Shown here: positions 18,923-28,564 of the stretch, piece by piece | Layout: each line of letters begins with the position of its first letter | Position numbering within the stretch: position 1 is the first letter of the stretch | Assembly (NCBI GenBank): GCA_020632975.1 | Contig: JACKEL010000008.1 | Span: forward strand, 186,001-250,000 | DNA: 64,000 nucleotides | Source: Myxococcales bacterium | GTDB lineage: Bacteria > Myxococcota_C > UBA6777 | Direction of reading: 5' to 3' | Program-made: the position numbers and the translations under genes | The notes under the pieces: model-generated | The model's input: only the letters and a program-made list of their open reading frames with translations | Database searches by the model: none | What the model was told of the DNA's origin: nothing

Positions 18923-21520
18923 ATGCAAAGACACATCCACCCCACCCCCCTCGACTCTCCTCCCACCAAACCTCACACACGTCCTTGGCACGCATTTGTG
19001 GCTTGGCTCGTCTTCTTCTTGGGCGGACTCACAAGCAGCCTCTTTTTTCACGCTTCAACGTCTTTTTGGCTGCTTTGGTTGCTGGTGGCCTTTGTGATGA
19101 CAAGCCTCCCAAGTCGCTCACCTTCTCGGACACTGCTTGGTTTTACCATGCTGGCGTTCACTTTGGGTGGCCTGTCTCCACCACTTGCCCGCCAAAGACA
19201 GCAACGCACGATGCACCCCAACACCCCCAGCCTCCTCGCCAAACGCATCTTTTTTGAAGGCATCTTGCTTCAATCCCTGACCCCTCGCCGTATCCCACCC
19301 TATCGTTACCCCCTCCCCAAACGCCTGTCTTATCGAACGGATCGACACTGTGCTCATCCAAGCTCTTCTGACCTCGACGATGAAGACGATACTTTTCTAG
19401 GCTCTGCGCCTTTTTTGTTGCGCCGCTTTGCCACACAACCACAAGGCCCTTGGAAAGAGCTTCACGAAAAGATCCTCTTGCGCGTCGTGGGCAAACGCTC
19501 CTTCGTTCGGGGACAATGGCTGCGTTTGCGTTTAAAGCTCAAGAAGCCGCGTCGTTATGCCAACCCTGGTCAGAGCGACCCTTGGAAACAGTTCGCAGCA
19601 GAAGGGATGCGTTATACAGCATCCGTCAACGCCCCATCGATCGTCGCTTTGGCGCCTCCACGCCCTCCACCGCTCCTCGCAGGCTTAGATCATTGGAGGG
19701 AACAAGCGCAACGAACGCTTCGACGTTACGTACATTCTTCCAAGGCCCAAGGCCTGTTTTTTGCGCTGTTGCTCGGCGATAAAACCAAACTCTCCCCACA
19801 ACTCAAACAAGACTTTGCCAAGACAGGAACCTCCCATCTGCTCGCGATATCGGGGCTCCATTTGGCATTGGTGGGAGGCTGCTTTTTTTGGCTGGGGTCT
19901 TGGCTTTTGCGTCGCATCCCAAGGCTCTTGCTCCACGACTCTCCCCGTCGTTGGGCCGCGATCCTTACGCTCCCACCTTGTTTTATGTATGCCTTTCTCA
20001 GTGGTCCTTCGACCTCGACACTGCGTGCTCTTTTGATGCTGACGCTTTACTTTCTGGCGATGTGCTTCTCTCGAAGGCATCGAGGGTTTCGCGGGTTGCT
20101 CTTGGCGGCTTGCCTGTTGTTGTTTTTTGATCCCGCCGCACTCTCCACCCCATCTTTCTTGTTGTCCTTTGGTTCGGTCTTTTGGTTGATGGTGCTAGGA
20201 GAAAGCGTGCTCTCAAGTCGCTCTCCAACCCTCTCAGACAACCCACCTCGTCGCTGGTTGCGCAGACTGACCTTGTGGCTGTTTCTGCCGATGGCGTCGT
20301 CTTTTTTGGTGATGATGGCGACCTTGCCTGTTTCGTTGGGCTTTTCTCCTTATCTCCCGTTGCACGGCCCTCTTGTCAACTTGCTCGCGATCCCGTTGTG
20401 TGGATTTGGCTGTGTGGCTTTGGGGCTGGTGGGTCTCTTCTTTGCAGGCTTTGCGCCTTTTCTTGCAGAGGCTTGCTTTTTCTTGGCAGAGAAAAGCGCG
20501 CTTGTCCTACTCGCTTGGGTGCGTTGGGGTGCCACCCAACAACAGCTCACGTTAGAGCTTCCTCCCCTCCGTCCCACGGAGATGATCGCACTCTATCTAG
20601 GTCTCTTTGCCCTCGCTTTCTGCAAGAAGCTCCCCAAGACATGCCTCGTCCTGACCGCATCTTGCGCCTTGTTTCTCTTGTTACCGCAGCTCCCCATATC
20701 CTCTCTCTTACAAGACAAAGATCGCCTACGCATCGACTTTTTGGACGTAGGGCAAGGTGATGCCACATTGATACGTTTTCCAGATGGGACCACCATGTTG
20801 GTGGATGCAGGCGGAGAAGCCTTTGCTCCTGTGGATGTGGGGGAGCGCGCGATCTTGCCCTATCTACGGCACCAACGCATCAAGAAGATCGACTATGCAG
20901 TGCTTTCTCACCCACACCCAGACCACTTTGGCGGCTTTCTCACCCTTATGCAGCGTTTTCCTGTGGGGGAGTTTTGGCATACAGGGCAACACGGATCTCA
21001 CCCACACGACCGACTACTTCGTCGATTCTTGCGCCAACGACGCATCCCTCAGAGGACGTTTTGTCGTCCAACCACCTACGCCATCGGGGAAGTTCGCGTC
21101 GACATCTTGCATCCCTATCCTGGTCCACATGAAGGATCGACGTATTATTGGGCACTTCACGCCAATGACAACTCTTTGGTGCTGCTTCTGACCTACAAAA
21201 AGATACGGATATTGCTGACAGGTGACATCGAAGAACACGCGGAAGAGATCTTGACCAAGCGTTATCCTCATCTACGCGCTGACATCCTCAAAGTCCCGCA
21301 CCATGGGAGTCGCACCTCATCGACCGCACGACTTCTTGATCTCATCCGCCCTAAACATGCGCTTTTTGGGATGGGTCGCCGCAACCTTTTCCGTTTTCCC
21401 CACCCTTCCACCTACCAACGTTACAAACAACGAAAGATCCGCATCTGGAGGACGGATCAACATGGACTGATCCAAATCAAAACGGATGGCCGCACCCTCT
21501 CGATATCTCCTACGCTCTAG
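18923..21520 (+). CDS. comEC: ComEC/Rec2 DNA-uptake channel
   Basis: 865-residue inner-membrane protein that passes single-stranded DNA into the cytoplasm during natural transformation. Start at ATG 18923 with GGCAGGAG just upstream; the frame stays open further upstream but without a ribosome site. Order of parts: two N-terminal membrane helices, an OB-fold-like DUF4131 region holding an unusual acidic patch (DLDDEDD), the polytopic Competence domain (LLGDKTKLSPQ, TGTSHLLAISGLHLALVGG), then a metallo-beta-lactamase domain from about residue 600. That last domain has FLDVGQGDATLI, LSHPHPDHFGG (HxHxDH), LTGDIE and VPHHGS, so the nuclease-like domain looks active. No other com genes are in the window. 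Confidence 0.95.
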   Translation: MQRHIHPTPLDSPPTKPHTRPWHAFVAWLVFFLGGLTSSLFFHASTSFWLLWLLVAFVMTSLPSRSPSRTLLGFTMLAFTLGGLSPPLARQRQQRTMHPNTPSLLAKRIFFEGILLQSLTPRRIPPYRYPLPKRLSYRTDRHCAHPSSSDLDDEDDTFLGSAPFLLRRFATQPQGPWKELHEKILLRVVGKRSFVRGQWLRLRLKLKKPRRYANPGQSDPWKQFAAEGMRYTASVNAPSIVALAPPRPPPLLAGLDHWREQAQRTLRRYVHSSKAQGLFFALLLGDKTKLSPQLKQDFAKTGTSHLLAISGLHLALVGGCFFWLGSWLLRRIPRLLLHDSPRRWAAILTLPPCFMYAFLSGPSTSTLRALLMLTLYFLAMCFSRRHRGFRGLLLAACLLLFFDPAALSTPSFLLSFGSVFWLMVLGESVLSSRSPTLSDNPPRRWLRRLTLWLFLPMASSFLVMMATLPVSLGFSPYLPLHGPLVNLLAIPLCGFGCVALGLVGLFFAGFAPFLAEACFFLAEKSALVLLAWVRWGATQQQLTLELPPLRPTEMIALYLGLFALAFCKKLPKTCLVLTASCALFLLLPQLPISSLLQDKDRLRIDFLDVGQGDATLIRFPDGTTMLVDAGGEAFAPVDVGERAILPYLRHQRIKKIDYAVLSHPHPDHFGGFLTLMQRFPVGEFWHTGQHGSHPHDRLLRRFLRQRRIPQRTFCRPTTYAIGEVRVDILHPYPGPHEGSTYYWALHANDNSLVLLLTYKKIRILLTGDIEEHAEEILTKRYPHLRADILKVPHHGSRTSSTARLLDLIRPKHALFGMGRRNLFRFPHPSTYQRYKQRKIRIWRTDQHGLIQIKTDGRTLSISPTL

Positions 21521-21549
21521 CCAAAGGAGCGCGTTTGAGGCCTATGGTC

Positions 21550-21577
21550 TTGACGCCACATGATTGGCGTGTATAGT
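21550..21577 (+). promoter_or_regulatory. Putative sigma-70 promoter with operator-like palindrome (GAPDH)
   Basis: TTGACG (21550-21555) and TATAGT (21572-21577) are 16 bp apart, about 100 bp before the GAPDH start. Inside lies a perfect inverted repeat, ACGCCA and TGGCGT separated by six bases (21553-21570), overlapping the -35 box. It is placed where a repressor would act. An alternative reading is a weak hairpin after comEC, but no T-run follows. Confidence 0.5.
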
Positions 21578-21677
21578 CTGCGCCCGATCCTGTTCAGCGC
21601 GCACGGTGGAGGGTGCCTCCCGCAACGTCCGCCAAAGCGACATGCACTTTTTATCCTAACCACCACGAGGTGAAGCC

Positions 21678-22691
21678 ATGGCGATTCGTATTGGTATCAA
21701 TGGTTTTGGTCGCATTGGTCGCACGGTGTTGCGCCGCATCCTTCAAATGGGGAACGAAATCGAAGTCGTTGCCATCAATGACATCGGTGCTCCTGATGCG
21801 CTCGTTCACTTGTTCAAATATGACTCGGTGATGGGCCGCCTCCCCTACAAAGTAAACCTCGAAGGTGGCGAGCTTCACATCGAAGGCAAAGGCAGCATCA
21901 AGATGATCGCTGAGCGCGAGCTGACCAATCTTCCTTGGGCAGCGCTCAACGTGGACTTTGTTGTCGAATCTTCGGGCGTTTTCCGCAGCCGTGACAAACT
22001 CGAAAAACACATCGCAGCAGGCGCTCCCAAGGTGCTTTTGACGGTCCCCTCGAAAGATCCGATCGATGCAACCATCGTCCTCGGCGTCAACGATGATGAC
22101 CTCAAGCCCGAGCACAAGCTGATCTCCAACGCTTCGTGCACCACCAACTGCCTCGCTCCCATGGCAAAAGTGCTTCACGAAAAGTTTGGTATCGAGCACG
22201 CGATGATGACCACCATCCACGCTTACACCAACGACCAACGCATCCTTGACGCGCCCCACAGCGATCCCTATCGCGCCCGTGCTGCCGCCGTCAACATCAT
22301 CCCCACCACCACAGGTGCTGCCCGCGCAACAGGCGAAGTCCTCCCCGCGCTCAAAGGCCGCATTGATGGTATGGCGATGCGTGTTCCCGTTCCCGATGGC
22401 TCCGTCGTCGATCTCGTGTCTGTCCTCAGCAAAGAAGTCACTGCGGCCGATATCAACGCCGCAATGAAAGAAGCTGCAGAAGGCCCCCTCAAAGGTATCC
22501 TCGAATACACCGAAGATCCCATCGTATCGACCGACATCATCGGCAACTCCCACTCTTCCGTCTTTGCCGCAGACTCCACCATGGTCCTCGGAAAGAACGG
22601 CCGTATGGTCAAAACCGTCTCTTGGTATGACAACGAGTTCGGTTACTCTTGCCGCGTTGTGGACCTGCTCAAAAAAGCTGCCCAACTCTAA
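21678..22691 (+). CDS. gap: Glyceraldehyde-3-phosphate dehydrogenase, type I
   Basis: 337-residue glycolytic/gluconeogenic enzyme that oxidises and phosphorylates glyceraldehyde 3-phosphate using NAD. The start at ATG 21678 follows GAGGTGAAGCC. N-terminal Rossmann motif INGFGRIGR, Asp in INDIG (an NAD-preferring pocket), catalytic Cys154 in SNASCTTNC, the phosphate loop NIIPTTTGAA and the C-terminal WYDNEFGYS block are all intact. It stands alone: no pgk or tpi is adjacent. A candidate promoter with an internal palindrome lies upstream. Confidence 0.98.
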   Translation: MAIRIGINGFGRIGRTVLRRILQMGNEIEVVAINDIGAPDALVHLFKYDSVMGRLPYKVNLEGGELHIEGKGSIKMIAERELTNLPWAALNVDFVVESSGVFRSRDKLEKHIAAGAPKVLLTVPSKDPIDATIVLGVNDDDLKPEHKLISNASCTTNCLAPMAKVLHEKFGIEHAMMTTIHAYTNDQRILDAPHSDPYRARAAAVNIIPTTTGAARATGEVLPALKGRIDGMAMRVPVPDGSVVDLVSVLSKEVTAADINAAMKEAAEGPLKGILEYTEDPIVSTDIIGNSHSSVFAADSTMVLGKNGRMVKTVSWYDNEFGYSCRVVDLLKKAAQL

Positions 22692-22774
22692 TCTTCCCGC
22701 CCCTGCAATCTCCCCCGTCCACCCGAACTTTCCTTAACAAGCTCCTTCTTAAAACATCACGCAGAGGCCCGCTC

Positions 22775-24967
22775 TCAACGCGTAATGATGCGGCGTATCG
22801 CTTTGTTGCGCGCGTCTGCCACAAACAAATCCCCTATCGTCCCCCACAAAAGCCGCACAGGTTCATAGAACTTGGCCGATGATGCGGGGCCATTCGTATA
22901 ACCAAGGCTGGTCCCCGCAAAAGTCGTCACGCGGCCAGTCGCCGGGTCCCACTTGCGGACGCGGTGATTCATGCGATCCGCGATATACAAAGCCCCGTTG
23001 TACCAGGCGATCCCACGCGGCGAGTTGAACTGTGCACTGAGGGCCTGATCATCCTTGAGTCCCAGCACACCAGAGCCCGCGACAGTCGTCACTTCCCTCG
23101 AACTCAAAACCACCTTGCGGATGCGGTGATCTGTCGCGTCGCTCACATACAAGTTTCCAAGATCATCCAAAGCCAGCCCCACAGGACGACGAAAACGCGC
23201 AGCCCCCGCCACACCATTGCTGTATCCTGGTGTATCGCACTTCCCAGCAAAGACCGTCACTGCGCCCGCTAAGGTCACTTTTCTGATGCAAAAGTTGAGG
23301 AAGTCCGCAACATAAAAAGCAGAAGTCGTACTATCAAAGACGATATCGTGAGGCTGTTCAAACTTCGCATTGGCTCCAATCGCATCTTTGAATCCTGGGC
23401 CAGCCCCCGCGAAAGTGCGCACACCACCCGACGTTGAGAGCAAACGAATCCGATGATTGTTGATATCCGCGATATAGATATCACCGCTGGGATGAACTGT
23501 TAGACCACAAGGATTCAGAAACTGCGACTGGATCGCGACGTTGTCATCCTTGAAACCCGCAGTCGAACCTGCAAGCAAGCGTGGCTGCCTTTGCGAATCG
23601 ACCGAAAAGATCTGGTGCTTGTTAAAGTCCGCGATCAAGATATTGTTGTTGGCGTCCCTCGCCATCCCGCAAGGAAATCCCAAAAAGGACGCGGTGTTTC
23701 CAGGGACAGCCCCCACATGCGTCAGGACATAGGGCGCGACCAAACAAGCACCACCCCAACAAACTTCCCCCGTTTTACAAGCCTGACCACACGCGCCACA
23801 GTGGGCTTCTTCGTTCATCAAGAACACGCATTGTCCGCTACAGTAAGTTAGATTGCTGTTTGAGCAAACACACGCACCAGCCGAGCAAATAGCCCCCATA
23901 CCACAAGCCTGACCACAAGCCCCACAGTGAGAGGCGTTGGTTTGGGTATCCACGCATGTCCCCGCACAATCGAGGCGCGCGGTTGGACACTGACAAGTGG
24001 CTTTTCCGCAGATCTTTCCACCTGTGCAAGCCGCCCCGCAGTTTCCGCAGTTTTTCGCATCTTCGCTGATATCTGTGCACTGATCACCGCAACGTGTCTG
24101 GCCGACAGAACAAGCGTCTGTACACGAACCGCTCACACACACTTTCCCAGAGGGACACGCGATCCCGCAACCACCGCAGTGTGTCGAGTCTTGCTTGGTA
24201 TCGACGCATCCTTTCCCACAGTCCTTTGTGTCCCCAGGACAGATACACGTCTCGTTCAAACAGATCTTTCCTGTATCGCAGACATCACCGCATCTTCCGC
24301 AGTTTTGAACGTCTCCAATTTTCACACAAGAGACACCACAACGCTTTTCTCCTTGCGCGCATGGAACCAGACAAAGTCCTGTTTCGCAGATCTTTCCCAC
24401 AGCACAAGGGTTATCGCAGTCTCCACAGTGCGCGGCGTCGCTCTGAAGCTCGACACACGCTTCACCACAAAGCTTTTTGCCATCAGGACAAACGCACAAA
24501 CCTTGCACACAACTTTGCCCAGAAGCACAAGGATTATCGCATTGTCCACAGTGTTGAAGGTCGAGTTGTGCGTCAACACAGTTCCCCCCACAAAACAGCT
24601 TGCCACCAACACAAGGATCTTCGGGTTCGATCTCTTCAGGCGCAGCGTCCCCAACGATATCTTCGGTGGGTTCGCGAGACTCCAGAGGCCCTTGCGATTC
24701 GCTCGGTTGCTCTAAGAAGATATCACTATGGCTTTCTTGGCGGGTATCCAGTGAGCCTTCGGTTTGTGTGCCATCTTTGGGCTCTACAGTGGTTTGCCAC
24801 ACAGCACAAAGACCGCGTTCACACCGCGCGCCAGCCCCCAACGTCGCGCAGTCTGCATCCCGCTCACATGTGCGCAAGACACCATCACCCGGCAAGATGG
24901 GAGACTCTACGCACCCCCAAAAAGCACTGATCAACAGCCACGCAAACACGCAACGCAGCCCAGCCAT
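22775..24967 (-). CDS. Cys-rich repeat / NHL beta-propeller lipoprotein (paralog A)
   Basis: 730-residue exported protein. ATG at 24967 with GGAGG upstream (TTG at 24970 is the alternative). A hydrophobic leader ends in FWGC, a weak lipobox. A Cys motif (CERDADCATLG...C) and an acidic Glu/Pro/Ser linker follow. About seven to eight Cys-rich repeats then run to residue ~425, each close to CGxxCVDxxxDxxHCGxCxxxC. The C-terminal half is an NHL-type propeller with five or more blades (NPCGLTVHPSGDIYIADINNHRIR). NHL propellers usually bind proteins or glycans; the Cys repeats should be disulfide-linked. The upstream gene on the same strand is a paralog with identical architecture. Surface role inferred. 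Confidence 0.85.
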   Translation of the reverse strand: MAGLRCVFAWLLISAFWGCVESPILPGDGVLRTCERDADCATLGAGARCERGLCAVWQTTVEPKDGTQTEGSLDTRQESHSDIFLEQPSESQGPLESREPTEDIVGDAAPEEIEPEDPCVGGKLFCGGNCVDAQLDLQHCGQCDNPCASGQSCVQGLCVCPDGKKLCGEACVELQSDAAHCGDCDNPCAVGKICETGLCLVPCAQGEKRCGVSCVKIGDVQNCGRCGDVCDTGKICLNETCICPGDTKDCGKGCVDTKQDSTHCGGCGIACPSGKVCVSGSCTDACSVGQTRCGDQCTDISEDAKNCGNCGAACTGGKICGKATCQCPTARLDCAGTCVDTQTNASHCGACGQACGMGAICSAGACVCSNSNLTYCSGQCVFLMNEEAHCGACGQACKTGEVCWGGACLVAPYVLTHVGAVPGNTASFLGFPCGMARDANNNILIADFNKHQIFSVDSQRQPRLLAGSTAGFKDDNVAIQSQFLNPCGLTVHPSGDIYIADINNHRIRLLSTSGGVRTFAGAGPGFKDAIGANAKFEQPHDIVFDSTTSAFYVADFLNFCIRKVTLAGAVTVFAGKCDTPGYSNGVAGAARFRRPVGLALDDLGNLYVSDATDHRIRKVVLSSREVTTVAGSGVLGLKDDQALSAQFNSPRGIAWYNGALYIADRMNHRVRKWDPATGRVTTFAGTSLGYTNGPASSAKFYEPVRLLWGTIGDLFVADARNKAIRRIITR

Positions 24968-25123
24968 CAAAAGACACCTCCAGATAGATCACGATGCAAC
25001 AAGAAGATTTCCTCAAACTCATACCACGGAACACCTTCCCCCTCCTAGACCCCCTCCCCTGCTTGGTGGGTCTCATGCAAGGCCCGCATCAAACCCACGC
25101 CATGCTCACACAAAGCAAGCCAC

Positions 25124-27364
25124 TCACTGAAAGATCAGTTTGCGAATCGCGCGGTTCCCTTGTTCTGTGACATACAAGCCCCAATAAGGTGCCTCCTGTT
25201 GTAGCAGAAAGCGTCGTGGGGCGTAGAAGAGCGCGTCTCCCATCGCCCCATCCATGTAACCACGTATGCTCCCCGCCCACGTCGAAACCCTCTTGGTGCT
25301 TAGTTCGATTCGTCGAATCGTCGTAGAATCCGCAACATACAGATAGCTCGAAGACCAATACACCCCAGAGATCGACGAAAACTGAGCATTGGTTCCTAGC
25401 GCATCCAGGATGCCATTTTTGCCGCTTCCTGCAAATGTAGTGGTTGCACCCGAAACAATCGCCACTTTACGAATGCGATAGCCTCCATAGTCGCCGACAT
25501 ACAGAGAACCTTGGCCATCCCACGCCAACGAGATGGGGGTATAAAACTGTACGTTACTCCCCATTGGGTCGTCCTTATGACCCGCAGTCGAACCCGCAAG
25601 CGTCGAGACTTGGCCTGCCAACGTGATCTTTCGGATACGAGAGTTGTATCGATCCGCAACGTAAAATGCGGAGATTCCGTCGTACACGATGTCTGTTGGG
25701 AAATTGAACTTGGCAGAAGCTTTGGGGCCTTCCACCAGCCCTTGTGATGTCCCTGCAAATGTCGTCACGTTCCCCATGGCATCGACTTTACGGATTCGAT
25801 GGATTCCAGCATCTGCGACATAGAGTTCATTGTTGGGCCCCAGCGTCAAACCACAAGGCGACGCAAACTGCGCAAGCCCCGCAGCTCCGTTTGCACCTCC
25901 TCGCGTACCACTCCCCGCAAACACCGTGACTTGGCCTGATCGATAAACACGCAAGATCTGATTCTTCGATTCGTCTGCAACGAAAAAGCCGCCATTCCCG
26001 TCAGGAACGATGCCACATGGAGCACTCAAAGGTGACGAAGAAGGTGCAGGGCGCCCCACAAGCGTTGTCACATAGGGTGCCAGAACGCACTTCGAGTAGG
26101 CACAAACCTCATTCGCAGCACAAGCTCCATTGCAATAACCGCAGTTTTTCGGGTCTGTTCGAACATCTGTGCATCCTTGCGAACACATCTTTTGGTTGGA
26201 AGATGGGCAATAACAAGTGCTCGATCTGCATGAGGCCCCAGGCAAACAAACACGCGAGCAATAACCGCAGTTGTTGACATCGTTTGTTTTGTTGACGCAC
26301 TTGTTACCGCAGATCTCGAGACCAACGGGACATGCGCACTTTCCACCTTGGCAGCTGGCACCTGTGGGACAAGCCATGCCACAATCCCCACAGTGTCGGG
26401 TGTTGGTTTGTGGATCGACACACTCTGCACCACAAATCTTTCTGGGGTCCCCGCACTTCTCAAAGCACACACCACCAAAACAATACTCAAGCGTCGAACA
26501 AGGCTTTCCGCATTGACCGCAGTGTTTCGCGTCTTGCATCAGATCCACACAAGCCCCACTGCACAAGGTCTGACCTGTAGGACAAGAACAAACCCCTTGA
26601 GAACAATTCGTACCCGTGCCGCAGACTTTCCCACACTGTCCGCAGTTTTTGTTATCGACTTTGAGATCCACACAAGCACTGCCACAACGAACTTCTGGCG
26701 CGGTGCAAAGTGTCACGCACTTTCCAACCTCGCACCCTTCTCCACTTGCGCAGGCAAGGCCGCACTGTCCGCAATGATCGACGTCCGTTTGTATATCGAC
26801 ACAGGCGTTTCCACAGGGCACTTGTTTGTTGGGACACGTACAAACCCCCGCAACACAGGACTGTGCAGACGAACATCCGCTGTTGCATTGCCCACAGTGT
26901 TTTGCATTCGTCGCGATATCAACACAAACCCCATCACAGAGTTTTTTCCCCCCGCTACAAGGATCTTCGGGCTCGGGTTCAGGCCCTGTTGCATCCTCAA
27001 CGCTCTCAACTCCGCCTTCGCTTAGAGGCTCAGCCTCTTCGTGGACGGACTCTGCCTCTATATCTTGTTCGATAGGCCCCACCTGTTCAACGGGCGTTTC
27101 AGAAGGCAAGTTCTCTTCTGAGGAAGGTCTCTCAAAAGATGCCTCTTGCGCTTCGTCCTTTTTCTCTTTTATGTTTATCTCGGGACGGCTGCCGAGAACA
27201 CATAGACCTTTGTCGCAATAAGAAGGTGTTCCCAAAGCTGCACATTCGTCGTGACGTGAGCACAACCAGGATGCCCCTCCATTTGGTAGGGTAGGGGCCT
27301 CCGTGCAACTTGTGAGAAGAACAACAAAAAACACAGCAAATACGCGACGAAGAACAGCACCCAT
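25124..27364 (-). CDS. Cys-rich repeat / NHL beta-propeller lipoprotein (paralog B)
   Basis: 746 residues. Start at ATG 27364, seven bases after GAGGAG; it opens a leader that ends in a good lipobox (LLTSC). An upstream extension lacks a ribosome site. Arrangement copies paralog A: a Cys motif (CSRHDECAALG), a long Glu-rich linker, about eight Cys repeats (HCGQCGxxC pattern, to about residue 440), then an NHL propeller (SPCGLTLGPNNELYVADAGIHRIRKV). The terminal residues FYAPRRFLLQQEAPYWGLYVT replace the last blade's consensus. It precedes paralog A by 156 bp on the same strand. A candidate promoter lies about 100 bp upstream. Function unknown. Confidence 0.85.
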   Translation of the reverse strand: MGAVLRRVFAVFFVVLLTSCTEAPTLPNGGASWLCSRHDECAALGTPSYCDKGLCVLGSRPEINIKEKKDEAQEASFERPSSEENLPSETPVEQVGPIEQDIEAESVHEEAEPLSEGGVESVEDATGPEPEPEDPCSGGKKLCDGVCVDIATNAKHCGQCNSGCSSAQSCVAGVCTCPNKQVPCGNACVDIQTDVDHCGQCGLACASGEGCEVGKCVTLCTAPEVRCGSACVDLKVDNKNCGQCGKVCGTGTNCSQGVCSCPTGQTLCSGACVDLMQDAKHCGQCGKPCSTLEYCFGGVCFEKCGDPRKICGAECVDPQTNTRHCGDCGMACPTGASCQGGKCACPVGLEICGNKCVNKTNDVNNCGYCSRVCLPGASCRSSTCYCPSSNQKMCSQGCTDVRTDPKNCGYCNGACAANEVCAYSKCVLAPYVTTLVGRPAPSSSPLSAPCGIVPDGNGGFFVADESKNQILRVYRSGQVTVFAGSGTRGGANGAAGLAQFASPCGLTLGPNNELYVADAGIHRIRKVDAMGNVTTFAGTSQGLVEGPKASAKFNFPTDIVYDGISAFYVADRYNSRIRKITLAGQVSTLAGSTAGHKDDPMGSNVQFYTPISLAWDGQGSLYVGDYGGYRIRKVAIVSGATTTFAGSGKNGILDALGTNAQFSSISGVYWSSSYLYVADSTTIRRIELSTKRVSTWAGSIRGYMDGAMGDALFYAPRRFLLQQEAPYWGLYVTEQGNRAIRKLIFQ

Positions 27365-27466
27365 AAGAAACTCCTCTACACAAGCCAGTCCAGTCACCAA
27401 AAGAATGATTGTTCTTACTTTGTTCTGTCTCAAAAAAATCTTTTGTTCTTCAAATAGCTATGAGAC

Positions 27467-27494
27467 TTTATAAAAGCTCTCAGCAACAAGACAA
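27467..27494 (-). promoter_or_regulatory. Putative sigma-70 promoter for paralog B
   Basis: Reading leftward, TTGTCT (27494-27489), 16 bp, TATAAA (27472-27467). It lies about 100 bp before the lipoprotein start, in the AT-rich divergent gap shared with the receiver gene. Consensus match is good at -10 and moderate at -35. Confidence 0.4.
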
Positions 27495-27587
27495 GCCCAA
27501 GCGTTTCTTTTGACAAAAACTTTCTGTGCGTAGCATGTTTCGCCACAAGATTTCTTACAACGCACCACCTTTCATTGAGGTGTCGAG

Positions 27588-27965
27588 ATGCAAAAAGCCG
27601 TATTGGTCATCGACGACGAACCCTTTCTCTTGCGTTATATCGAAACAGTGCTCAAAAGGTTTCATTATGAAGTCTTTTGCGCCTCGGACGGCTACACAGC
27701 GCTCGACTTGTACCAACGCCACCGCCAAGACATCGGCTTGGTTTTGCTCGATCTCACGATGCCAGGGATGAACGGGAAGGAAACTTTTCAAGCGCTACGC
27801 AAGATCAATCCCGATCTAGAGATCTCATTCATGAGCGGATACTCAGACGAAGAGATCAAAAGCCTACTCCCTTCAAACCACCCTAACCCACCCAAGTTCC
27901 TTGCCAAGCCTTTTTGCACAGAGACGTTGATCAAACATCTTCGATCCTCCCCAGAGGACGCATAA
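27588..27965 (+). CDS. Stand-alone response-regulator receiver domain
   Basis: 125-residue CheY-like protein with no output domain. Acidic pair Asp9/Asp10, phospho-acceptor Asp55 in LLDLTMPGMNG, Ser83 in SFMSGYS and Lys107 in LAKPF are all present, so it should be phosphorylated. ATG at 27588 follows TGAGGTG. The FMSGYSDEEIK block resembles the receivers attached to hybrid kinases (compare the hybrid kinase at 54623-56719), suggesting a phosphorelay carrier. No kinase is adjacent. A perfect TTGACA lies at 27510-27515, but the matching -10 is poor. Confidence 0.92.
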   Translation: MQKAVLVIDDEPFLLRYIETVLKRFHYEVFCASDGYTALDLYQRHRQDIGLVLLDLTMPGMNGKETFQALRKINPDLEISFMSGYSDEEIKSLLPSNHPNPPKFLAKPFCTETLIKHLRSSPEDA

Positions 27966-28149
27966 TCCGAGCCTTTCTGCCTCACCACGCCCACCGCCTC
28001 GCTTTCGAATCGCCTCAAGCTCACTCTTCAAAGAAGACCTACAAAAACGAGCCCTTCAAGAGAACCCTTCTTGCGGCTTTTGCATCTTGCCTTTGTGTCT
28101 GAGCATCTGTAGAAAGATGCCGACAAACACGCGATCCTGAGGAGCAGAG

Positions 28150-28491
28150 ATGGTCGAAGCAGCTTCATCCCAAACGACATGGCACCTTGTAGCCCATCAT
28201 AAAGAGATCCCCGAAGGGATGTGTCTTCAGCTTGGGGTCGCAGGCCACTCCATCTTGTTATGCAAAGTCAAGGATCAGATTTACTGCATCGAAGATCGCT
28301 GTTCACACCGCGATATCCCCCTCAATCGAGGGTGGCTCGAAGGTCACGAGATGGTTTGTCCCCTTCATGGCGCAACATTCGATATCCGCAACGGCCACCC
28401 TTGCCGTCTCCCCGCCAAACAAGCCATCTCCGCTTACGATATACGCATCGACGAACAACAACGCGTCTTTGTTGCTCTACCCAAGACATAA
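28150..28491 (+). CDS. Rieske-type [2Fe-2S] ferredoxin
   Basis: 113-residue soluble electron carrier. The two cluster-binding boxes are CSHRD (Cys and His) and CPLHGATFD (Cys and His), spaced as in dioxygenase-type ferredoxins and the small subunit of nitrite reductase (NirD-like). There is no signal peptide or membrane helix, so it is not the bc1-type Rieske. ATG 28150 follows GAGGAG. It precedes gshB by 73 bp on the same strand; no oxygenase is near, so the partner is unknown. Confidence 0.92.
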   Translation: MVEAASSQTTWHLVAHHKEIPEGMCLQLGVAGHSILLCKVKDQIYCIEDRCSHRDIPLNRGWLEGHEMVCPLHGATFDIRNGHPCRLPAKQAISAYDIRIDEQQRVFVALPKT

Positions 28492-28564
28492 CTCGGGTGC
28501 CGCCTCGCCTTTGCCCTACACTCGTCGAGAAAAGCCACGCGGCACAACACAAAAGGGAAAAAAA

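Noticed and set aside
21651..22685. 344-codon frame opposite GAPDH
   Set aside because: Antisense to a certain gene; no motif.
27510..27536. Sigma-70 promoter for the receiver gene
   Set aside because: Perfect TTGACA, but the best -10 (TAGCAT at 15 bp or GCATGT at 17 bp) is poor, so it was not annotated.
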